A DNA stretch of 64,000 bases from Leisingera sp. ANG-M7 (GCF_000813965.1 NZ_JWLI01000006.1:248001-312000), one strand, 5' to 3'. Counted from the stretch's first letter, positions 25,359-36,130 are shown. Made by a program: numbers and translations. Notes: generated from the sequence alone by a model not told the origin.

Positions 25359-25697
25359 TTATCCCGAAGCACAGGAAATGCACATGAGCGCGGCCGGATC
25401 CAGTTGCAGCCGCTTCAGGGCGATGTCCTCTCCGCAGTCCTCGCAAAACCCGTATTCGCCCTCGTCCATGCGGGCCAGCGCAGCCTGCAGGCGCTGGGTT
25501 TCCAGCTGGCGGCGGGCACCTTGCGCCTTGGCCATTGCCTGCATCTGCAAAGCATCCATGCGCGAAAGGCGGCCGACCATTTGCTGGTCCAGTTCAACCA
25601 CCTCTTGGGCGTCCGCACCGCGGGCATCCTCTGCCGCCAGTTCCGCAAGCCGGATGGTGATCTGCTGCTTCAGCCCCGCCTGATCGGACTCATTCAT
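25359..25697 (-). CDS. DksA/TraR C4-type zinc finger protein
   Basis: This 112-aa protein has a helical hairpin (about 5-75) and a C4 zinc finger: CEDC at 85-88 and CISC at 106-109. Proteins of this family enter the RNA polymerase secondary channel and tune transcription, often with ppGpp. It is shorter than E. coli DksA (151 aa), closer to TraR-like forms. The start is taken at MNESDQAG; an ATG six codons upstream is possible because GAGG lies between them at awkward spacing. It is divergent from cysE across an 84-bp region containing a perfect palindrome. Confidence 0.82.
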   Translation of the reverse strand: MNESDQAGLKQQITIRLAELAAEDARGADAQEVVELDQQMVGRLSRMDALQMQAMAKAQGARRQLETQRLQAALARMDEGEYGFCEDCGEDIALKRLQLDPAALMCISCASG

Positions 25698-25726
25698 TTT
25701 GAAAATATGCCTCATCACGGGTTTGC

Positions 25727-25739
25727 GTTTGCTGCAAAC
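25727..25739. promoter_or_regulatory. perfect palindrome in the dksA-like/cysE divergent promoter
   Basis: GTTTGC-T-GCAAAC, 13 bp, 42 bp before the cysE ATG. It may bind a regulator of either gene. Confidence 0.35.
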
Positions 25740-25781
25740 CACCTTAGATGGGTAGTCTGAGCGGAGAAAGGACCTTGACCC

Positions 25782-26603
25782 ATGGCAAAAACACAGCAAG
25801 CCGTTACTCCGGTGGATCCCGTATGGGACCGCATCACCCGCGAAGCTGAGGAGGCCATTGCCGCCCAGCCGCTGATGGGCGGGCTGATTCACGCCTGTAT
25901 CCTGCACCACAAGACGCTGGAAAAGGCGCTGTCGTACCGGATTGCCGCCAAGCTCTGCTCGAACGAAATGTCGATGATGGTGCTGCGCGAGATCGTTGAC
26001 GAGGCCTATGAAACCTGCCCGGAACTGCTGGAAGCCGCGCGCGCCGACCTGATGGCGATCAACGAGCGCGACCCGGCGAGCCACCGGCTGCTGCAGCCGA
26101 TCCTCTACTTCAAGGGGTTCCAGGCGGTGCAGGCCTACCGGGTCAGCCATTACCTGTGGGACAAGGGGCAGAAGGATCTGGCCTATTTCTTCCAGATGCG
26201 CACGTCGGAGATTTTCGGGATCGACATCCACCCTGGTGCCCGGATCGGCAAGGGGATCATGATCGACCATGCCCATTCCATCGTGATTGGCGAAACCGCG
26301 GTGGTGGGCGACAATGTGTCGATGCTGCATTCGGTGACCCTGGGCGGCACCGGCAAGGAAGAGCAGGACCGCCATCCCAAGATCGGTGACGGTGTGCTGA
26401 TCGGCGCCGGCGCCAAGGTCCTGGGCAACATCAAGGTTGGCCATTGCAGCCGCATTGCTGCCGGGTCTGTGGTGCTGTCGGAGGTTCCGCCTTGCACCAC
26501 GGTTGCTGGCGTGCCTGCCAAGATCGTGGGCGAAGCAGGCTGTGACCAGCCGTCGATCAACATGGACCAGGTGGTGCCGGCGGGATCTCCCTCAGCGGAG
26601 TGA
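25782..26603 (+). CDS. cysE: serine O-acetyltransferase
   Basis: This 273-aa enzyme makes O-acetylserine from serine and acetyl-CoA, the first step of cysteine synthesis. The N-terminal helical domain (WDRITREAEEAIAAQPLM) is followed by a left-handed beta-helix of hexapeptide repeats (IDIHPGARIGKGIMIDHAHSIVIGETA, residues near 147-175). The active-site His is in IDHAHSIVIGE. It has its own terminator and lies upstream of cysK, 299 bp away, on the same strand. Confidence 0.95.
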   Translation: MAKTQQAVTPVDPVWDRITREAEEAIAAQPLMGGLIHACILHHKTLEKALSYRIAAKLCSNEMSMMVLREIVDEAYETCPELLEAARADLMAINERDPASHRLLQPILYFKGFQAVQAYRVSHYLWDKGQKDLAYFFQMRTSEIFGIDIHPGARIGKGIMIDHAHSIVIGETAVVGDNVSMLHSVTLGGTGKEEQDRHPKIGDGVLIGAGAKVLGNIKVGHCSRIAAGSVVLSEVPPCTTVAGVPAKIVGEAGCDQPSINMDQVVPAGSPSAE

Positions 26604-26626
26604 GGCGCCTGGCTGCGGCTTGGGAA

Positions 26627-26650
26627 ATTGAGTATTTTTGCAAAGAAGAA
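26627..26650 (+). repeat. conserved 3' element, copy after cysE
   Basis: ATTGAGTATTTTTG then CAAAGAAGAA, directly before the terminator stem. It resembles elements after cysK and uvrA. Confidence 0.55.
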
Positions 26651-26673
26651 GGGGCGGGTTCCGCCCCTTTTTT
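26649..26673 (+). terminator. intrinsic terminator of cysE
   Basis: Stem AAGGGGCGG/CCGCCCCTT, 3-nt loop, then six T. Confidence 0.92.
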
Positions 26674-26902
26674 GATGTTTGATTGTGCGGTGAATTTTGT
26701 TTTGCGGGAACGGGTTGCAGGCGGCAGCTGATCTTCTGAGCGCAGACCGTCCGGCCTGCGGTTCTGCAAATGCCGGGTTCAAGCGGAGGCTGGTCTTAAT
26801 CGCAGTCTGCGGGTGCCGGCTGGCTTGAACCCGGCGGCGGCGGGGCGCATATTCCTGACCAACAGCTTCTAATTTTCGCAGTTTCGATTTGGGGGACAGA
26901 TC

Positions 26903-27967
26903 ATGATTTACACAACAGAAGGCCGCGGCCGTCTGTTTGGCTCGATCCTGGAAACGGTGGGCAACACGCCTGCGATCCGGCTGAACAATATCGCGCCGGA
27001 GCATGTCACCATCTATGTGAAGTTCGAGGCGTTCAACCCGGCGGGATCGGTGAAGGACCGGCTGGCGCTGAACATCATCGAGGCGGCTGAGCGCGAAGGC
27101 AGGCTGAAGCCGGGCCAGACCGTGGTGGAGGCGACCAGCGGCAATACCGGGATCGGCCTAGCAATGGTTTGCGCTGCCAAGGGCTATCCGCTGGTGATCA
27201 CCATGCACGACGGGTTCTCGGTCGAGCGGCGGCGGCTGATGCGGATGCTGGGCGCCAAAGTGGTGCTGACCCGCAAGGAGGACAAGGCGGTTGGCATGGT
27301 TGTGAAGGCCAAGGAGCTGGCGGAGGCCAACGGCTGGTTCCTGGCGCATCAGTTTGAGACCAAGGACAACGCCGACATTCACGAGAGCACCACGGCGCAG
27401 GAGATCCTGGGCGATTTTGAGGGCGAACGGCTGGACCACGTGGTGCTGGGCTATGGCACCGGCGGCACGGTGTCGGGCCTTGGGCGGGTGCTGAAAGGCG
27501 CGCGGCCTGATCTGAAGATCACCCTCAGCGAGCCGTCGAATGCGGCGCTGGTGCAGTCCGGTGAGGCGCAGGCGCGCAACGACGAAGGCGAGCCTGCGGC
27601 GACCCATCCGGCCTTCAACCCGCACCCCATTCAGGGCTGGACCCCGGATTTCATCCCGCTGGTGCTGCAGGAGGCACTGGACAAGGGTTACTTTGATGCG
27701 CTGGAGCCGGTGAGCGGTGACGAGAGCATCAAGTGGTCGAAGCGGCTGGCGGCGGAGGAAGGTATCCTCGCCGGAATTTCCAGCGGCGGCAGCCTGGCGG
27801 CGGCGATGAAGGTGGCCGAGACCGCGCCCGAGGGTTCTGTGCTGCTGGCGGTGCTGCCGGATACCGGCGAGCGCTACCTGTCGACACCGCTGTTTGAGGA
27901 CATCCCGGCGGATATGGATGAGGCGGAGCAGGCGCTGTCGGCCTCGACCCCCGGGTATCAGTACTGA
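26903..27967 (+). CDS. cysK: cysteine synthase A (O-acetylserine sulfhydrylase)
   Basis: This 354-aa PLP enzyme converts O-acetylserine and sulfide to cysteine. The PLP lysine is Lys51 in NPAGSVKDR, the substrate loop is EATSGNTG, and the phosphate-binding GTGGTVSG is present. It is longer than E. coli CysK (323 aa), with a C-terminal extension ending ASTPGYQY, a form common in alphaproteobacteria. GGGGGAC precedes the ATG. cysE and cysK together complete cysteine synthesis, but each has its own terminator. Confidence 0.95.
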   Translation: MIYTTEGRGRLFGSILETVGNTPAIRLNNIAPEHVTIYVKFEAFNPAGSVKDRLALNIIEAAEREGRLKPGQTVVEATSGNTGIGLAMVCAAKGYPLVITMHDGFSVERRRLMRMLGAKVVLTRKEDKAVGMVVKAKELAEANGWFLAHQFETKDNADIHESTTAQEILGDFEGERLDHVVLGYGTGGTVSGLGRVLKGARPDLKITLSEPSNAALVQSGEAQARNDEGEPAATHPAFNPHPIQGWTPDFIPLVLQEALDKGYFDALEPVSGDESIKWSKRLAAEEGILAGISSGGSLAAAMKVAETAPEGSVLLAVLPDTGERYLSTPLFEDIPADMDEAEQALSASTPGYQY

Positions 27968-28012
27968 GCCCGTGGGCTGCCGCCGGCGCGGAGCTGGTGG
28001 CGGCCTTTGCGT

Positions 28013-28040
28013 AAATGAGTATTTTGGGAAAGATGAAAAG
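28013..28040 (+). repeat. conserved 3' element, copy after cysK
   Basis: AAATGAGTATTTTGGGAAAG then ATGAAAAG, directly before the terminator stem. Confidence 0.55.
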
Positions 28041-28064
28041 GGGGCGGGCGCGCTCCCTTTTTTT
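28037..28064 (+). terminator. intrinsic terminator of cysK
   Basis: Stem AAAGGGGGCG/CGCTCCCTTT with one wobble, loop GGCG, then a T run. Confidence 0.9.
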
Positions 28065-28258
28065 ATTGAGAGTTTTGCGCCCGAATGACGCGGGCTGCCT
28101 GCAAGTGCGGTCCCTGTGCAGGCTTTGCCGCTTTGCTCGCCTCTTGCCCTTGTGCCGGGGCTGATGCACACTTCCCTTTACAGGAGGGATGTCTGTTTCA
28201 ATGCCTGGCCCGTTTGCACGGGGGCCAGCCCAAGGTCCTGCTTTGGAAGGAGTGTGCC

Positions 28259-29101
28259 ATGACATCCGATACTGACCGTTCCCTGTCACCGGAAAACCTG
28301 AAGCCGCGGCAGCCAAGCGTTCCCGAGGTCAATAGGCTGACTGCAGGTGATATCAGCGCGTCGCTGAAGGCCGGGTTTGCCGATTTTCTGGAACGCCCTG
28401 TCATGAGCGGCTTCTTCGGCCTGTTCTATGCGGTTTTCGGCATCCTGTTTGTCTGGTGCCTGGTCTGGCTGGGCAAGATCTGGATGATCATTCCCGCTGC
28501 CGTTGGCTTTCCGCTGGTGGCGCCTTTTGCTGCGGCCGGGCTTTATGAGATGTCGCGGCGGATGCAGGCGGGCGAGAGTTTCGGCTGGTCCGAAATCCTC
28601 GGCGTCATGGCCAGCCAGCGCAACCGTGAAATGGGCTGGATGGCCTTTGTGACGCTGTTCATTTTCTGGGTGTGGATGTATCAGGTCCGGCTTTGGCTGG
28701 CGATCACCCTGCAGAATGCGTCCTTCTCGGATTTCGATGGGTTCCTGCACGCGGTCTTCTTTACGCCGCAGGGCTGGGCCTTTCTTGCGATTGGCACCTG
28801 TGCCGGCGCGTTTCTGTCGGCCGTCCTGTTCACGGTGACTGTTGTTGCAATGCCCATGCTGCTGGACCGGGACACCAATTTCGTGACGGCCATGCTGACG
28901 TCGATCCGCGTGGTTGCGGAAAATCCGGTGATCATGCTGGGCTGGGCGGCGATCATCACCGCCGCCATGCTGGTGTCGCTGGTTCCGGCGTTTCTGGGCC
29001 TGATTGTCACACTGCCTGTTCTGGGACACACGACGTGGCATCTGTACCGGCGGGCGGTGCCGCCGGCGGAGGACGCGGCTGTCCAGCCATCCTCCTCTTG
29101 A
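28259..29101 (+). CDS. DUF2189 domain integral membrane protein
   Basis: This 280-aa protein has a soluble N-terminus of about 45 residues, then six predicted membrane helices. Features of the DUF2189 family are visible: SLKAGFADFLERPVMSGFFGLFYAVFGI, GFPLVAPFAAAGLYEMSRR, and the C-terminal LGLIVTLPVLGHTTWHLYRRAV. An AAGGAG site precedes the ATG at good distance; the longer upstream frame is not coding-like. Function is unknown in the family; some members lie near cytochrome oxidase genes, which is not the case here. Confidence 0.85.
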   Translation: MTSDTDRSLSPENLKPRQPSVPEVNRLTAGDISASLKAGFADFLERPVMSGFFGLFYAVFGILFVWCLVWLGKIWMIIPAAVGFPLVAPFAAAGLYEMSRRMQAGESFGWSEILGVMASQRNREMGWMAFVTLFIFWVWMYQVRLWLAITLQNASFSDFDGFLHAVFFTPQGWAFLAIGTCAGAFLSAVLFTVTVVAMPMLLDRDTNFVTAMLTSIRVVAENPVIMLGWAAIITAAMLVSLVPAFLGLIVTLPVLGHTTWHLYRRAVPPAEDAAVQPSSS

Positions 29102-29156
29102 GCCGTGGCCTGCCTGGGTGTTGAACGGGCAATCTGGCGGGAGGAGAATACGCAAA

Positions 29157-29186
29157 TGAAAAGCCCCGGCGCTTTGGCCGGGGCTC
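29157..29186 (-). terminator. intrinsic terminator of the pdh operon
   Basis: Stem AGCCCCGGC/GCCGGGGCT; on the minus strand it is followed by TTTTCA. It is 26 nt past the pdhC stop. Confidence 0.88.
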
Positions 29187-29211
29187 TGCTGTTTACACTG
29201 GCGGTGGCGGA

Positions 29212-30531
29212 TTAGGCCAGCATCACCATCGGGTTTTCCAGGTTGTCGACGATCGCTTTCAAGAGGTCCGCGCCGAGGGCGCCGTCGATGACGCGGTGGT
29301 CGACCGACATGGTGACGCTCATCACGGTGGCGACCTTCAGCTCGCCGTCCGAACCGACAACCGGTTTCTTGACGCCGGAGCCGACCGCCAGGATGCCCGC
29401 GTGCGGCGGGTTCACGATGGCGTCAAAGTTGTCGATGCCGAACATGCCGAGGTTGGAGATCGCAAAGCTGCCGCCCTGGTATTCATGCGGTGCCAGCTTG
29501 CGCTCGCGGGCGCGGGAGGCGAGGTCTTTCATCTCTGCCGAAAGCGCCGACAGGGATTTGGTGTCGCTGTCCTGCAGGACCGGGGTGAACAACCCGCCCT
29601 CGATGGCGACGGCAACGGCCACGTCGGAGGCTTTCATCTTGAGCACCCGGTCGCCGGCCCAGACCGCGTTGGCGTCCGGCACCGCCTGCAGTGCCAGCGC
29701 CACTGCCTTGATGATGAAGTCGTTGACCGAGAGCTTCACACCGCGGCCTTCGAGCTGCTTGTTCAGCTGGGCGCGGAACGCCAGCAGCGCATCCAGCTGG
29801 ATGTCGCGGCGCAGGTAGAAGTGCGGGATGGTCTGCTTGGCCTCGGTCAGGCGGGCGGCGATGGTCTTGCGCATGCCGTCCAGCTTGACCTCTTCGAAGG
29901 CGCGGCCCTCGTACATGCGGGCAACCATGTCAGCGGAGGGGCCGGCAGGGGCAGCAGCAGCAGCAGGCGCGGCGGCCGGAGCGGAAGCTGCCGGGGCAGC
30001 GGCGGCTGCGGCCTGCGGCTTGGCGTCCATGACGTCGGCCTTGACGATGCGGCCCTTGGGGCCGGTGCCCTTGATGGCGCTCAGGTCCAGGCCCTTGTCG
30101 GCAGCGATGCGGCGGGCCAGCGGGGAGGCGAAGATGCGGTTGCCGTCCGCGCCCTGCGGCGCGGCGGGCGCGGCTTTGGCCTCTTCCTTGGGCGCGGCTG
30201 CGGGGGCCTCAGCTTGCGCCGCAGGGGCTTCTTCCTTGGCCGGGGCAGCAGCGCCGCCGCCGGAGGACTGGATGTCATCGGCGCTTTCGCCGTCTTCCAG
30301 CAGCACCGCGATCGGAGTGTTGACCTTCACGCCCTCGGAGCCTTCGGCGATCAGGATCTTGCCGACCACGCCTTCGTCCACGGCTTCAAATTCCATGGTG
30401 GCCTTGTCGGTTTCGATCTCGGCGATCAGGTCGCCGGAGGAGACGGTGTCGCCCTCCTTGACCAGCCATTTGGCAAGGGTGCCTTCCTCCATGGTGGGAG
30501 AAAGCGCGGGCATCAGGATTTCGGTGGGCAT
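29212..30531 (-). CDS. pdhC: pyruvate dehydrogenase E2, dihydrolipoyllysine acetyltransferase
   Basis: This 439-aa core subunit moves the acetyl group from lipoate to CoA. One lipoyl domain is at 1-78 with the lipoyl-lysine Lys43 in ETDKATM. An Ala/Pro-rich linker follows, then the peripheral subunit-binding domain ([18 protein letters not shown], about 132-168), another Ala/Pro linker, and the catalytic domain ending with [14 protein letters not shown] that holds the active His and Asp. GGGAGAAC precedes the ATG. It is last in the pdhA-pdhB-(small frame)-pdhC operon. Confidence 0.97.
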   Translation of the reverse strand: MPTEILMPALSPTMEEGTLAKWLVKEGDTVSSGDLIAEIETDKATMEFEAVDEGVVGKILIAEGSEGVKVNTPIAVLLEDGESADDIQSSGGGAAAPAKEEAPAAQAEAPAAAPKEEAKAAPAAPQGADGNRIFASPLARRIAADKGLDLSAIKGTGPKGRIVKADVMDAKPQAAAAAAPAASAPAAAPAAAAAPAGPSADMVARMYEGRAFEEVKLDGMRKTIAARLTEAKQTIPHFYLRRDIQLDALLAFRAQLNKQLEGRGVKLSVNDFIIKAVALALQAVPDANAVWAGDRVLKMKASDVAVAVAIEGGLFTPVLQDSDTKSLSALSAEMKDLASRARERKLAPHEYQGGSFAISNLGMFGIDNFDAIVNPPHAGILAVGSGVKKPVVGSDGELKVATVMSVTMSVDHRVIDGALGADLLKAIVDNLENPMVMLA

Positions 30532-30558
30532 GATTTTGTTCTCCCGGCAGGAGTTAAT

Positions 30559-30816
30559 TTAAGTGAAAGAGCCTAGCGCTCGGAAAACGTCGTAGGGTGG
30601 CGCTACCGCGTTGAAGGTATTGCAGTTCAAGACTGCAAAGCTCACCTCAGTACGGTGAGCTTTGAGCCAAGCGTCCACCTCAGGTGTCTTGCATTCATCG
30701 CTGATCTGCTCACAGAAGAAGGCACGCGGAACAAAGGCCAAGTGACGGACCAAGTTTTGGTCCGTAAACTCGAGAACAGCGCCCTCAATTGTGTTTTTCA
30801 GCAATGACAAGCCCAT
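30559..30816 (-). CDS. small unknown protein between pdhB and pdhC, 85 aa
   Basis: I do not recognise this protein. The frame starts 6 nt after the pdhB stop and ends 27 nt before pdhC, so it would be translated from the pdh mRNA, though no good ribosome site is seen. It is soluble, mixed alpha/beta in look, with three Cys (in FFCEQ, DECKT, LNCNT). Base composition is close to 50% GC, much below pdhB and pdhC, which suggests later arrival. It is not part of the normal pyruvate dehydrogenase complex. It may be a real gene or a relic. Confidence 0.5.
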   Translation of the reverse strand: MGLSLLKNTIEGAVLEFTDQNLVRHLAFVPRAFFCEQISDECKTPEVDAWLKAHRTEVSFAVLNCNTFNAVAPPYDVFRALGSFT

Positions 30817-30822
30817 GAAGTT

Positions 30823-32196
30823 TTACCGGTAGGTCACTTGCTTCACCGCTTCGACCACCTCATCCGTGGTGATCAGCGCGTGGCGTTCCAGGTTGGCGGC
30901 ATAGGGCATCGGGACGTCCTTGCCGGTGCAGGTCACAACCGGCGCGTCCAGATAGTCGAACGCCTGCTGCATCACCTCGGAGGCGATGTAGCTGCCGACG
31001 GAGCCCTGCGGCCAGCCTTCCTCGACGGTGACCAGGCGGTTGGTCTTCTTGACCGACTCGATCACCGTGGGCAGGTCCATGGGCCGGAGCGTCCGCAGGT
31101 CGATGACCTCAGCCGAGATACCGTCCTGGGCCAGCTTGTCTGCTGCCTCCAGCGCGTACTTCATGCCGATGCCGAAGGAGACGATGGTGGCGTCAGAACC
31201 TTCGCGCCAGATACGGGCCTTGCCAAACGGCACGGTGAAATCGTCCATCTTGGGCACTTCAAAGCTTTGCCCGTAGAGGATTTCGTTCTCGAGGAAGATC
31301 ACCGGGTTGTTGTCGCGGATCGCGGTCTTCATCAGGCCTTTGGCGTCGGCGGCGGAGTAGGGCATCGCCACCTTGAGGCCGGGGATCTGCATGTACCAGG
31401 CGGCGTAGTCCTGGCTATGCTGGGCACCGACGCGGGCGGCGGCGCCGTTGGGGCCGCGGAACACCATCGGGGCGCCCATCTGGCCGCCGGACATATAGAG
31501 CGTCTTGGCGGCAGAGTTGATGATGTGGTCAATCGCCTGCATGGCGAAGTTGAAGGTCATGAACTCGACAATCGGGCGCAGGCCGCCGAAGGCGGCGCCG
31601 GTGGCGATGCCGGCAAAGCCGTGTTCGGTGATCGGGGTGTCGATCACGCGCTTGGCACCGAACTCATCCAGCAGGCCCTGGGAGACCTTGTAGGCGCCCT
31701 GATACTCGGCGACTTCCTCGCCCATCAGGAACACGTCCTCGTCGCGGCGCATTTCCTCGGCCATGGCGTCGCGCAGGGCTTCGCGCACGGTGGTCTGCAC
31801 CATTTCGGTGCCTTCCGGGTAGTCCGGTTCCAGAACGCGGCTTTCGACCGGTGCGGGCGCGGCGGCGGCAGCAGCGGGGGCTGCGGGCGCCTCAGCTGCC
31901 GGTGCCGGAGCTTCAGCAGCCGGGGCAGGGGCGGCGGAGGCGTCGTAGCTTTCGCCGTCTTCCAGCAGGACCGCGATAGGGGTGTTCACTTTCACGCCCT
32001 CGGTGCCTTCGCCGATCAGGATCTTGCCGACGGTGCCTTCGTCGACCGCTTCGAACTCCATCGTCGCCTTGTCGGTTTCGATCTCGGCCAGAATGTCGCC
32101 GGAGCTTACGGTATCGCCTTCCTTGACCAGCCATTTGGCCAGGGTGCCTTCCTCCATGGTCGGCGACAGGGCGGGCATCAGAATTTCAGTTGCCAT
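30823..32196 (-). CDS. pdhB: pyruvate dehydrogenase E1 component beta subunit with lipoyl domain
   Basis: This 457-aa protein has an N-terminal lipoyl domain nearly identical to that of PdhC (Lys43 in ETDKATM), an Ala/Pro linker at about 82-120, and the transketolase-type E1 beta domain (about 130-457). The domain includes [14 protein letters not shown], with the Glu that activates thiamine diphosphate, [17 protein letters not shown], and [11 protein letters not shown]. The lipoyl fusion is typical of alphaproteobacteria. It starts 16 nt after pdhA. Confidence 0.97.
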   Translation of the reverse strand: MATEILMPALSPTMEEGTLAKWLVKEGDTVSSGDILAEIETDKATMEFEAVDEGTVGKILIGEGTEGVKVNTPIAVLLEDGESYDASAAPAPAAEAPAPAAEAPAAPAAAAAAPAPVESRVLEPDYPEGTEMVQTTVREALRDAMAEEMRRDEDVFLMGEEVAEYQGAYKVSQGLLDEFGAKRVIDTPITEHGFAGIATGAAFGGLRPIVEFMTFNFAMQAIDHIINSAAKTLYMSGGQMGAPMVFRGPNGAAARVGAQHSQDYAAWYMQIPGLKVAMPYSAADAKGLMKTAIRDNNPVIFLENEILYGQSFEVPKMDDFTVPFGKARIWREGSDATIVSFGIGMKYALEAADKLAQDGISAEVIDLRTLRPMDLPTVIESVKKTNRLVTVEEGWPQGSVGSYIASEVMQQAFDYLDAPVVTCTGKDVPMPYAANLERHALITTDEVVEAVKQVTYR

Positions 32197-32212
32197 GTCT
32201 TGTTCTTCCCTC

Positions 32213-33202
32213 TCAGGCGTAGATGTCGGTCCAGAGTTCGTCCAGGGCCGGCTCGGGGCTTTCCTTGGCGAATTCTGCGGATTTGTTGACGATCTCCTTG
32301 ATCTCTTTGTCGATCGCCTTGAGGTCTTCCTCGGTCGCGTGCTTGCCGGTCAGCAGCATCTCGCGGACCTGCTCGATCGGGTCGCGCTCCTCGCGCATTT
32401 TCTGGACCTCTTCGCGGGTGCGGTACTTGGCCGGGTCCGACATCGAGTGGCCGCGGTAGCGGTAGGTCTTCACCTCAAGGATATAGGGGCCGTCGCCGCT
32501 GCGGCAGTGGGCCACGGCACGCTCGCCGGCTTCCTTGACGGACAGCACGTTCATGCCGTCCACCGCTTCGCCCGGGATGCCGAACGCCTTGCCGCGTTCC
32601 CAGATCTCGGCGCTGGAGGTGGAGCGCTGCTGCGAGGTGCCCATGGCGTACTGGTTGTTTTCGATCACGAAGACCACCGGCAGTTTCCACAGGGCAGCCA
32701 TGTTGAAGGTCTCGTAGACCTGGCCCTGGTTGGCGGCGCCGTCACCGAAATAGGCGAAGGTCACGCGGCCGTTGCCCTTGTATTTGTCGGCAAAGGCCAG
32801 GCCTGCGCCGATCGGCACCTGGGCGCCGACGATGCCGTGGCCGCCGTAGAAATGCTTCTCCTTGGAGAACATATGCATGGAGCCGCCCTTGCCCTTGGAG
32901 TAGCCGCCCTCGCGGCCCGTGAGCTCGGCCATGACGCCATCGGGGTCCATGCCGCAGGCCAGCATGTGGCCGTGGTCGCGGTAGGAGGTGACGCGTTTGT
33001 CGCCTTCCTCGGCTGCGGCCTCAAGCCCCACAACAACCGCTTCCTGGCCGATGTAGAGGTGGCAGAAGCCGCCGATCAGGCCCATGCCGTAGAGCTGGCC
33101 CGACTTTTCCTCGAATCGGCGGATCAGCAGCATCTCGCGGTAGTGTTTCGTCAGTTCTTCGGCAGAAACGTTTGGTTTCTTTGCGCTTTTTCTAGCGGCC
33201 AT
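32213..33202 (-). CDS. pdhA: pyruvate dehydrogenase E1 component alpha subunit
   Basis: This 329-aa subunit binds thiamine diphosphate and decarboxylates pyruvate with PdhB. The cofactor motif [17 protein letters not shown] ends in IENN; the loop [11 protein letters not shown] is conserved. The ATG at 33202 (MAARKSAKK) follows a GGGGAG site; an upstream in-frame ATG (33253) would run through the regulatory dyad at 33232-33245 and is rejected. It is first in the operon. Confidence 0.96.
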   Translation of the reverse strand: MAARKSAKKPNVSAEELTKHYREMLLIRRFEEKSGQLYGMGLIGGFCHLYIGQEAVVVGLEAAAEEGDKRVTSYRDHGHMLACGMDPDGVMAELTGREGGYSKGKGGSMHMFSKEKHFYGGHGIVGAQVPIGAGLAFADKYKGNGRVTFAYFGDGAANQGQVYETFNMAALWKLPVVFVIENNQYAMGTSQQRSTSSAEIWERGKAFGIPGEAVDGMNVLSVKEAGERAVAHCRSGDGPYILEVKTYRYRGHSMSDPAKYRTREEVQKMREERDPIEQVREMLLTGKHATEEDLKAIDKEIKEIVNKSAEFAKESPEPALDELWTDIYA

Positions 33203-33504
33203 GGTGGTCAGCTCCCCCTGAAGGCTAGATAGTTTAGTGTTAAACAAATTCATAGCGGGTTTTGGACCGGCTGAATAGTGCTATTCTGCCGCGGGCCGGA
33301 CCCAGGGTAAAGATCCGCCGATGGCTGCGCAGAAATGCAACAATTGGCGGCTGGCGCAGGAGCGGCGCGGACCTGTTTGGCGGCACACGCCGGCCCGGAT
33401 CTTGCGGTTACGGACTGGGCCGCGCGGCAAGCGCAAGATCCGGGTCGCCCTGCCGTGTCTTTCCTCCTTTCCTGAATGGCGTGCAAAAACTGAAAGGCAT
33501 GACC
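33203..33504. other. divergent region between pdhA and the SDR gene
   Basis: This 302-bp region has no gene of its own. Its pdhA side holds the dyad at 33232-33245. The rest is GC-rich with no clear motif. Confidence 0.5.
33232..33245 (-). promoter_or_regulatory. operator-like dyad before pdhA, shared with lpdA
   Basis: On the pdhA strand: GTTTA-ACAC-TAAAC, followed by TA. It is 29 nt before the pdhA ATG. The dyad before lpdA is GTTTA-ACGG-TAAAC followed by TA. Both are AT-rich islands in GC-rich DNA. Confidence 0.6.
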
Positions 33505-34260
33505 ATGGAACTGAAAGACAAGACGATCATCATTACCGGAGCCAGCAGCGGGATCGGCGCGGCCGCGGCGCTGCTGTTTGCCGCTGAGGGGGCGAATGTG
33601 GTGCTGGGTGCGCGCCGGGAGGAACGGCTGCGCGCCATTACCGGGCAGATTGAGCAAAGCAATGGGCGCGCAGTTTTCCTGGCCGGGGATGTTTGCGACG
33701 CGGCCTATGCCAAGGCGCTTGTTGAATTGGCGGAGGAACGCTTTGGCGGTCTGGACGGCGCGTTTAACAATGCTGGCATGATGGGGGATATAGGCCCCAT
33801 TGCGGAGATGGAGCCGGGCAATTGGCAATCTGTCCTGACGACCAACCTCACCAGCGCTTTTCTGTCAGCCCGGGCGCAGATTCCAGCGCTGCAGCGGCGG
33901 GGCGGCGGGTCCATTGTCTTTACCGGGACCTTTGTCGGCGTCAGCAATGGCGGCATGCCGGGCATGGCGGCCTATGCCGCGTCGAAAGCCGGGCTGCTGG
34001 GGCTGACCCAATCGCTGGCCTCAGAGCATGCGGCGGAGGGCGTCCGGGTGAATACGATCCTGCCGGGAGGCACCAAAACGGATATGGCGGGCGATGATCC
34101 GGCAGTGCATGAGTTCATCGCGGGCCTGCATCCGCTCAAACGGATGGCGGAGCCGAAGGAGATTGCCCAGTCTGCCATGTTCCTGCTGTCGGACAGGGCA
34201 AGCTTTATGACCGGGGCGCCGGTGTCGGTTGATGGGGGTATTTCGGCCCGGTTGCTGTAA
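33505..34260 (+). CDS. short-chain dehydrogenase/reductase (SDR)
   Basis: This 251-aa oxidoreductase has the classical SDR fold. TGASSGIG binds the cofactor, NNAGMMGDIG follows, and the active site shows YAASK. The C-terminal GAPVSVDGGISARLL is typical. GAAAGG fits the ATG at 33505 better than the ATG two codons before it. The substrate cannot be told. It is divergent from pdhA and ends at a hairpin (34271-34291) shared with the convergent DivIC-like gene. Confidence 0.88.
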   Translation: MELKDKTIIITGASSGIGAAAALLFAAEGANVVLGARREERLRAITGQIEQSNGRAVFLAGDVCDAAYAKALVELAEERFGGLDGAFNNAGMMGDIGPIAEMEPGNWQSVLTTNLTSAFLSARAQIPALQRRGGGSIVFTGTFVGVSNGGMPGMAAYAASKAGLLGLTQSLASEHAAEGVRVNTILPGGTKTDMAGDDPAVHEFIAGLHPLKRMAEPKEIAQSAMFLLSDRASFMTGAPVSVDGGISARLL

Positions 34261-34270
34261 GCGTCCTGCT

Positions 34271-34291
34271 GCCGGCCGCTGTGCGGCCGGC
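34271..34291. terminator. hairpin between convergent genes
   Basis: Perfect stem GCCGGCCGC-TGT-GCGGCCGGC between the SDR and DivIC-like stops. It lacks a T run on either strand, so termination is uncertain. Confidence 0.4.
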
Positions 34292-34311
34292 GGCAAATGT
34301 TGCAGGACAGA

Positions 34312-34611
34312 TCAGCGGATCACGATCTCGTCCGCGCGGACGAGACCGAGAACCGTGCGTGCCTGTTCGTCGAGGAGGTCAAGGTCGAGGTAGTCGTCGG
34401 ACAGGCGGCGGGTCAGGTTTTCCATTTCCCCGATCCGTGCTTGGAGGCGGCTGAGATCCTGCTGAAGTTCTTCTGCTTCGGCCTGGATCTCAACCCGTCT
34501 GAACAACCCGAAGTCGCCCTGCACCGCCGCAAAGGTGAAATACGCGCTGAGCGCGAATGCGATGGCAAAAAAGGCAATGGCGCCGAGGGACGGCCGTGTG
34601 CTTCGGGTCAC
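34312..34611 (-). CDS. septum formation initiator family protein (FtsB/DivIC-like)
   Basis: This 99-aa single-pass membrane protein has a short cytoplasmic N-terminus, a membrane helix (about 9-30) and a periplasmic coiled coil (about 38-72, IQAEAEELQQDLSRLQARI). It ends with LDEQARTVLGLVRADEIVI, the FtsB/DivIC C-terminal pattern. It probably joins the FtsQ-FtsL complex that activates septal wall synthesis. It is downstream of pgk on the same strand but separated by a terminator. Confidence 0.87.
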   Translation of the reverse strand: MTRSTRPSLGAIAFFAIAFALSAYFTFAAVQGDFGLFRRVEIQAEAEELQQDLSRLQARIGEMENLTRRLSDDYLDLDLLDEQARTVLGLVRADEIVIR

Positions 34612-34739
34612 TTTGGAGGTGCCTGTATGTTACTGCTTATGTTGTATTTTGCGCCGTTTGCCGGCGTCTGAGAGGACTATGCCACAGGCGAATCGTCTTG
34701 GGAATCCCAAAACTGTCCACAGGGGTGTTTTTTATCGGT

Positions 34740-34774
34740 GAAACGCAATGCCCCGGCGCGGCGGCCGGGGCATG
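34740..34774 (-). terminator. intrinsic terminator of pgk
   Basis: 10-bp stem ATGCCCCGGC/GCCGGGGCAT, followed on the minus strand by TGCGTTTC. The T run is weak. Confidence 0.65.
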
Positions 34775-34800
34775 ACACTGTGGCAGACAGGGTTCTGGGC

Positions 34801-35991
<1,191 letters not shown>

Positions 35992-36130
35992 CTGCCGAGC
36001 TCCCTATGGTGAAAGTGCAGGTAAATCCGCGGGCTGTTTCGGGGGTTTTTGCGCATCAGTCAATGCTCCCTTGGCATTTCCGGGCGCTGCCCTTAACTAT
36101 CGTTGCAAATTTCGACGACAGGAGGGCCAC

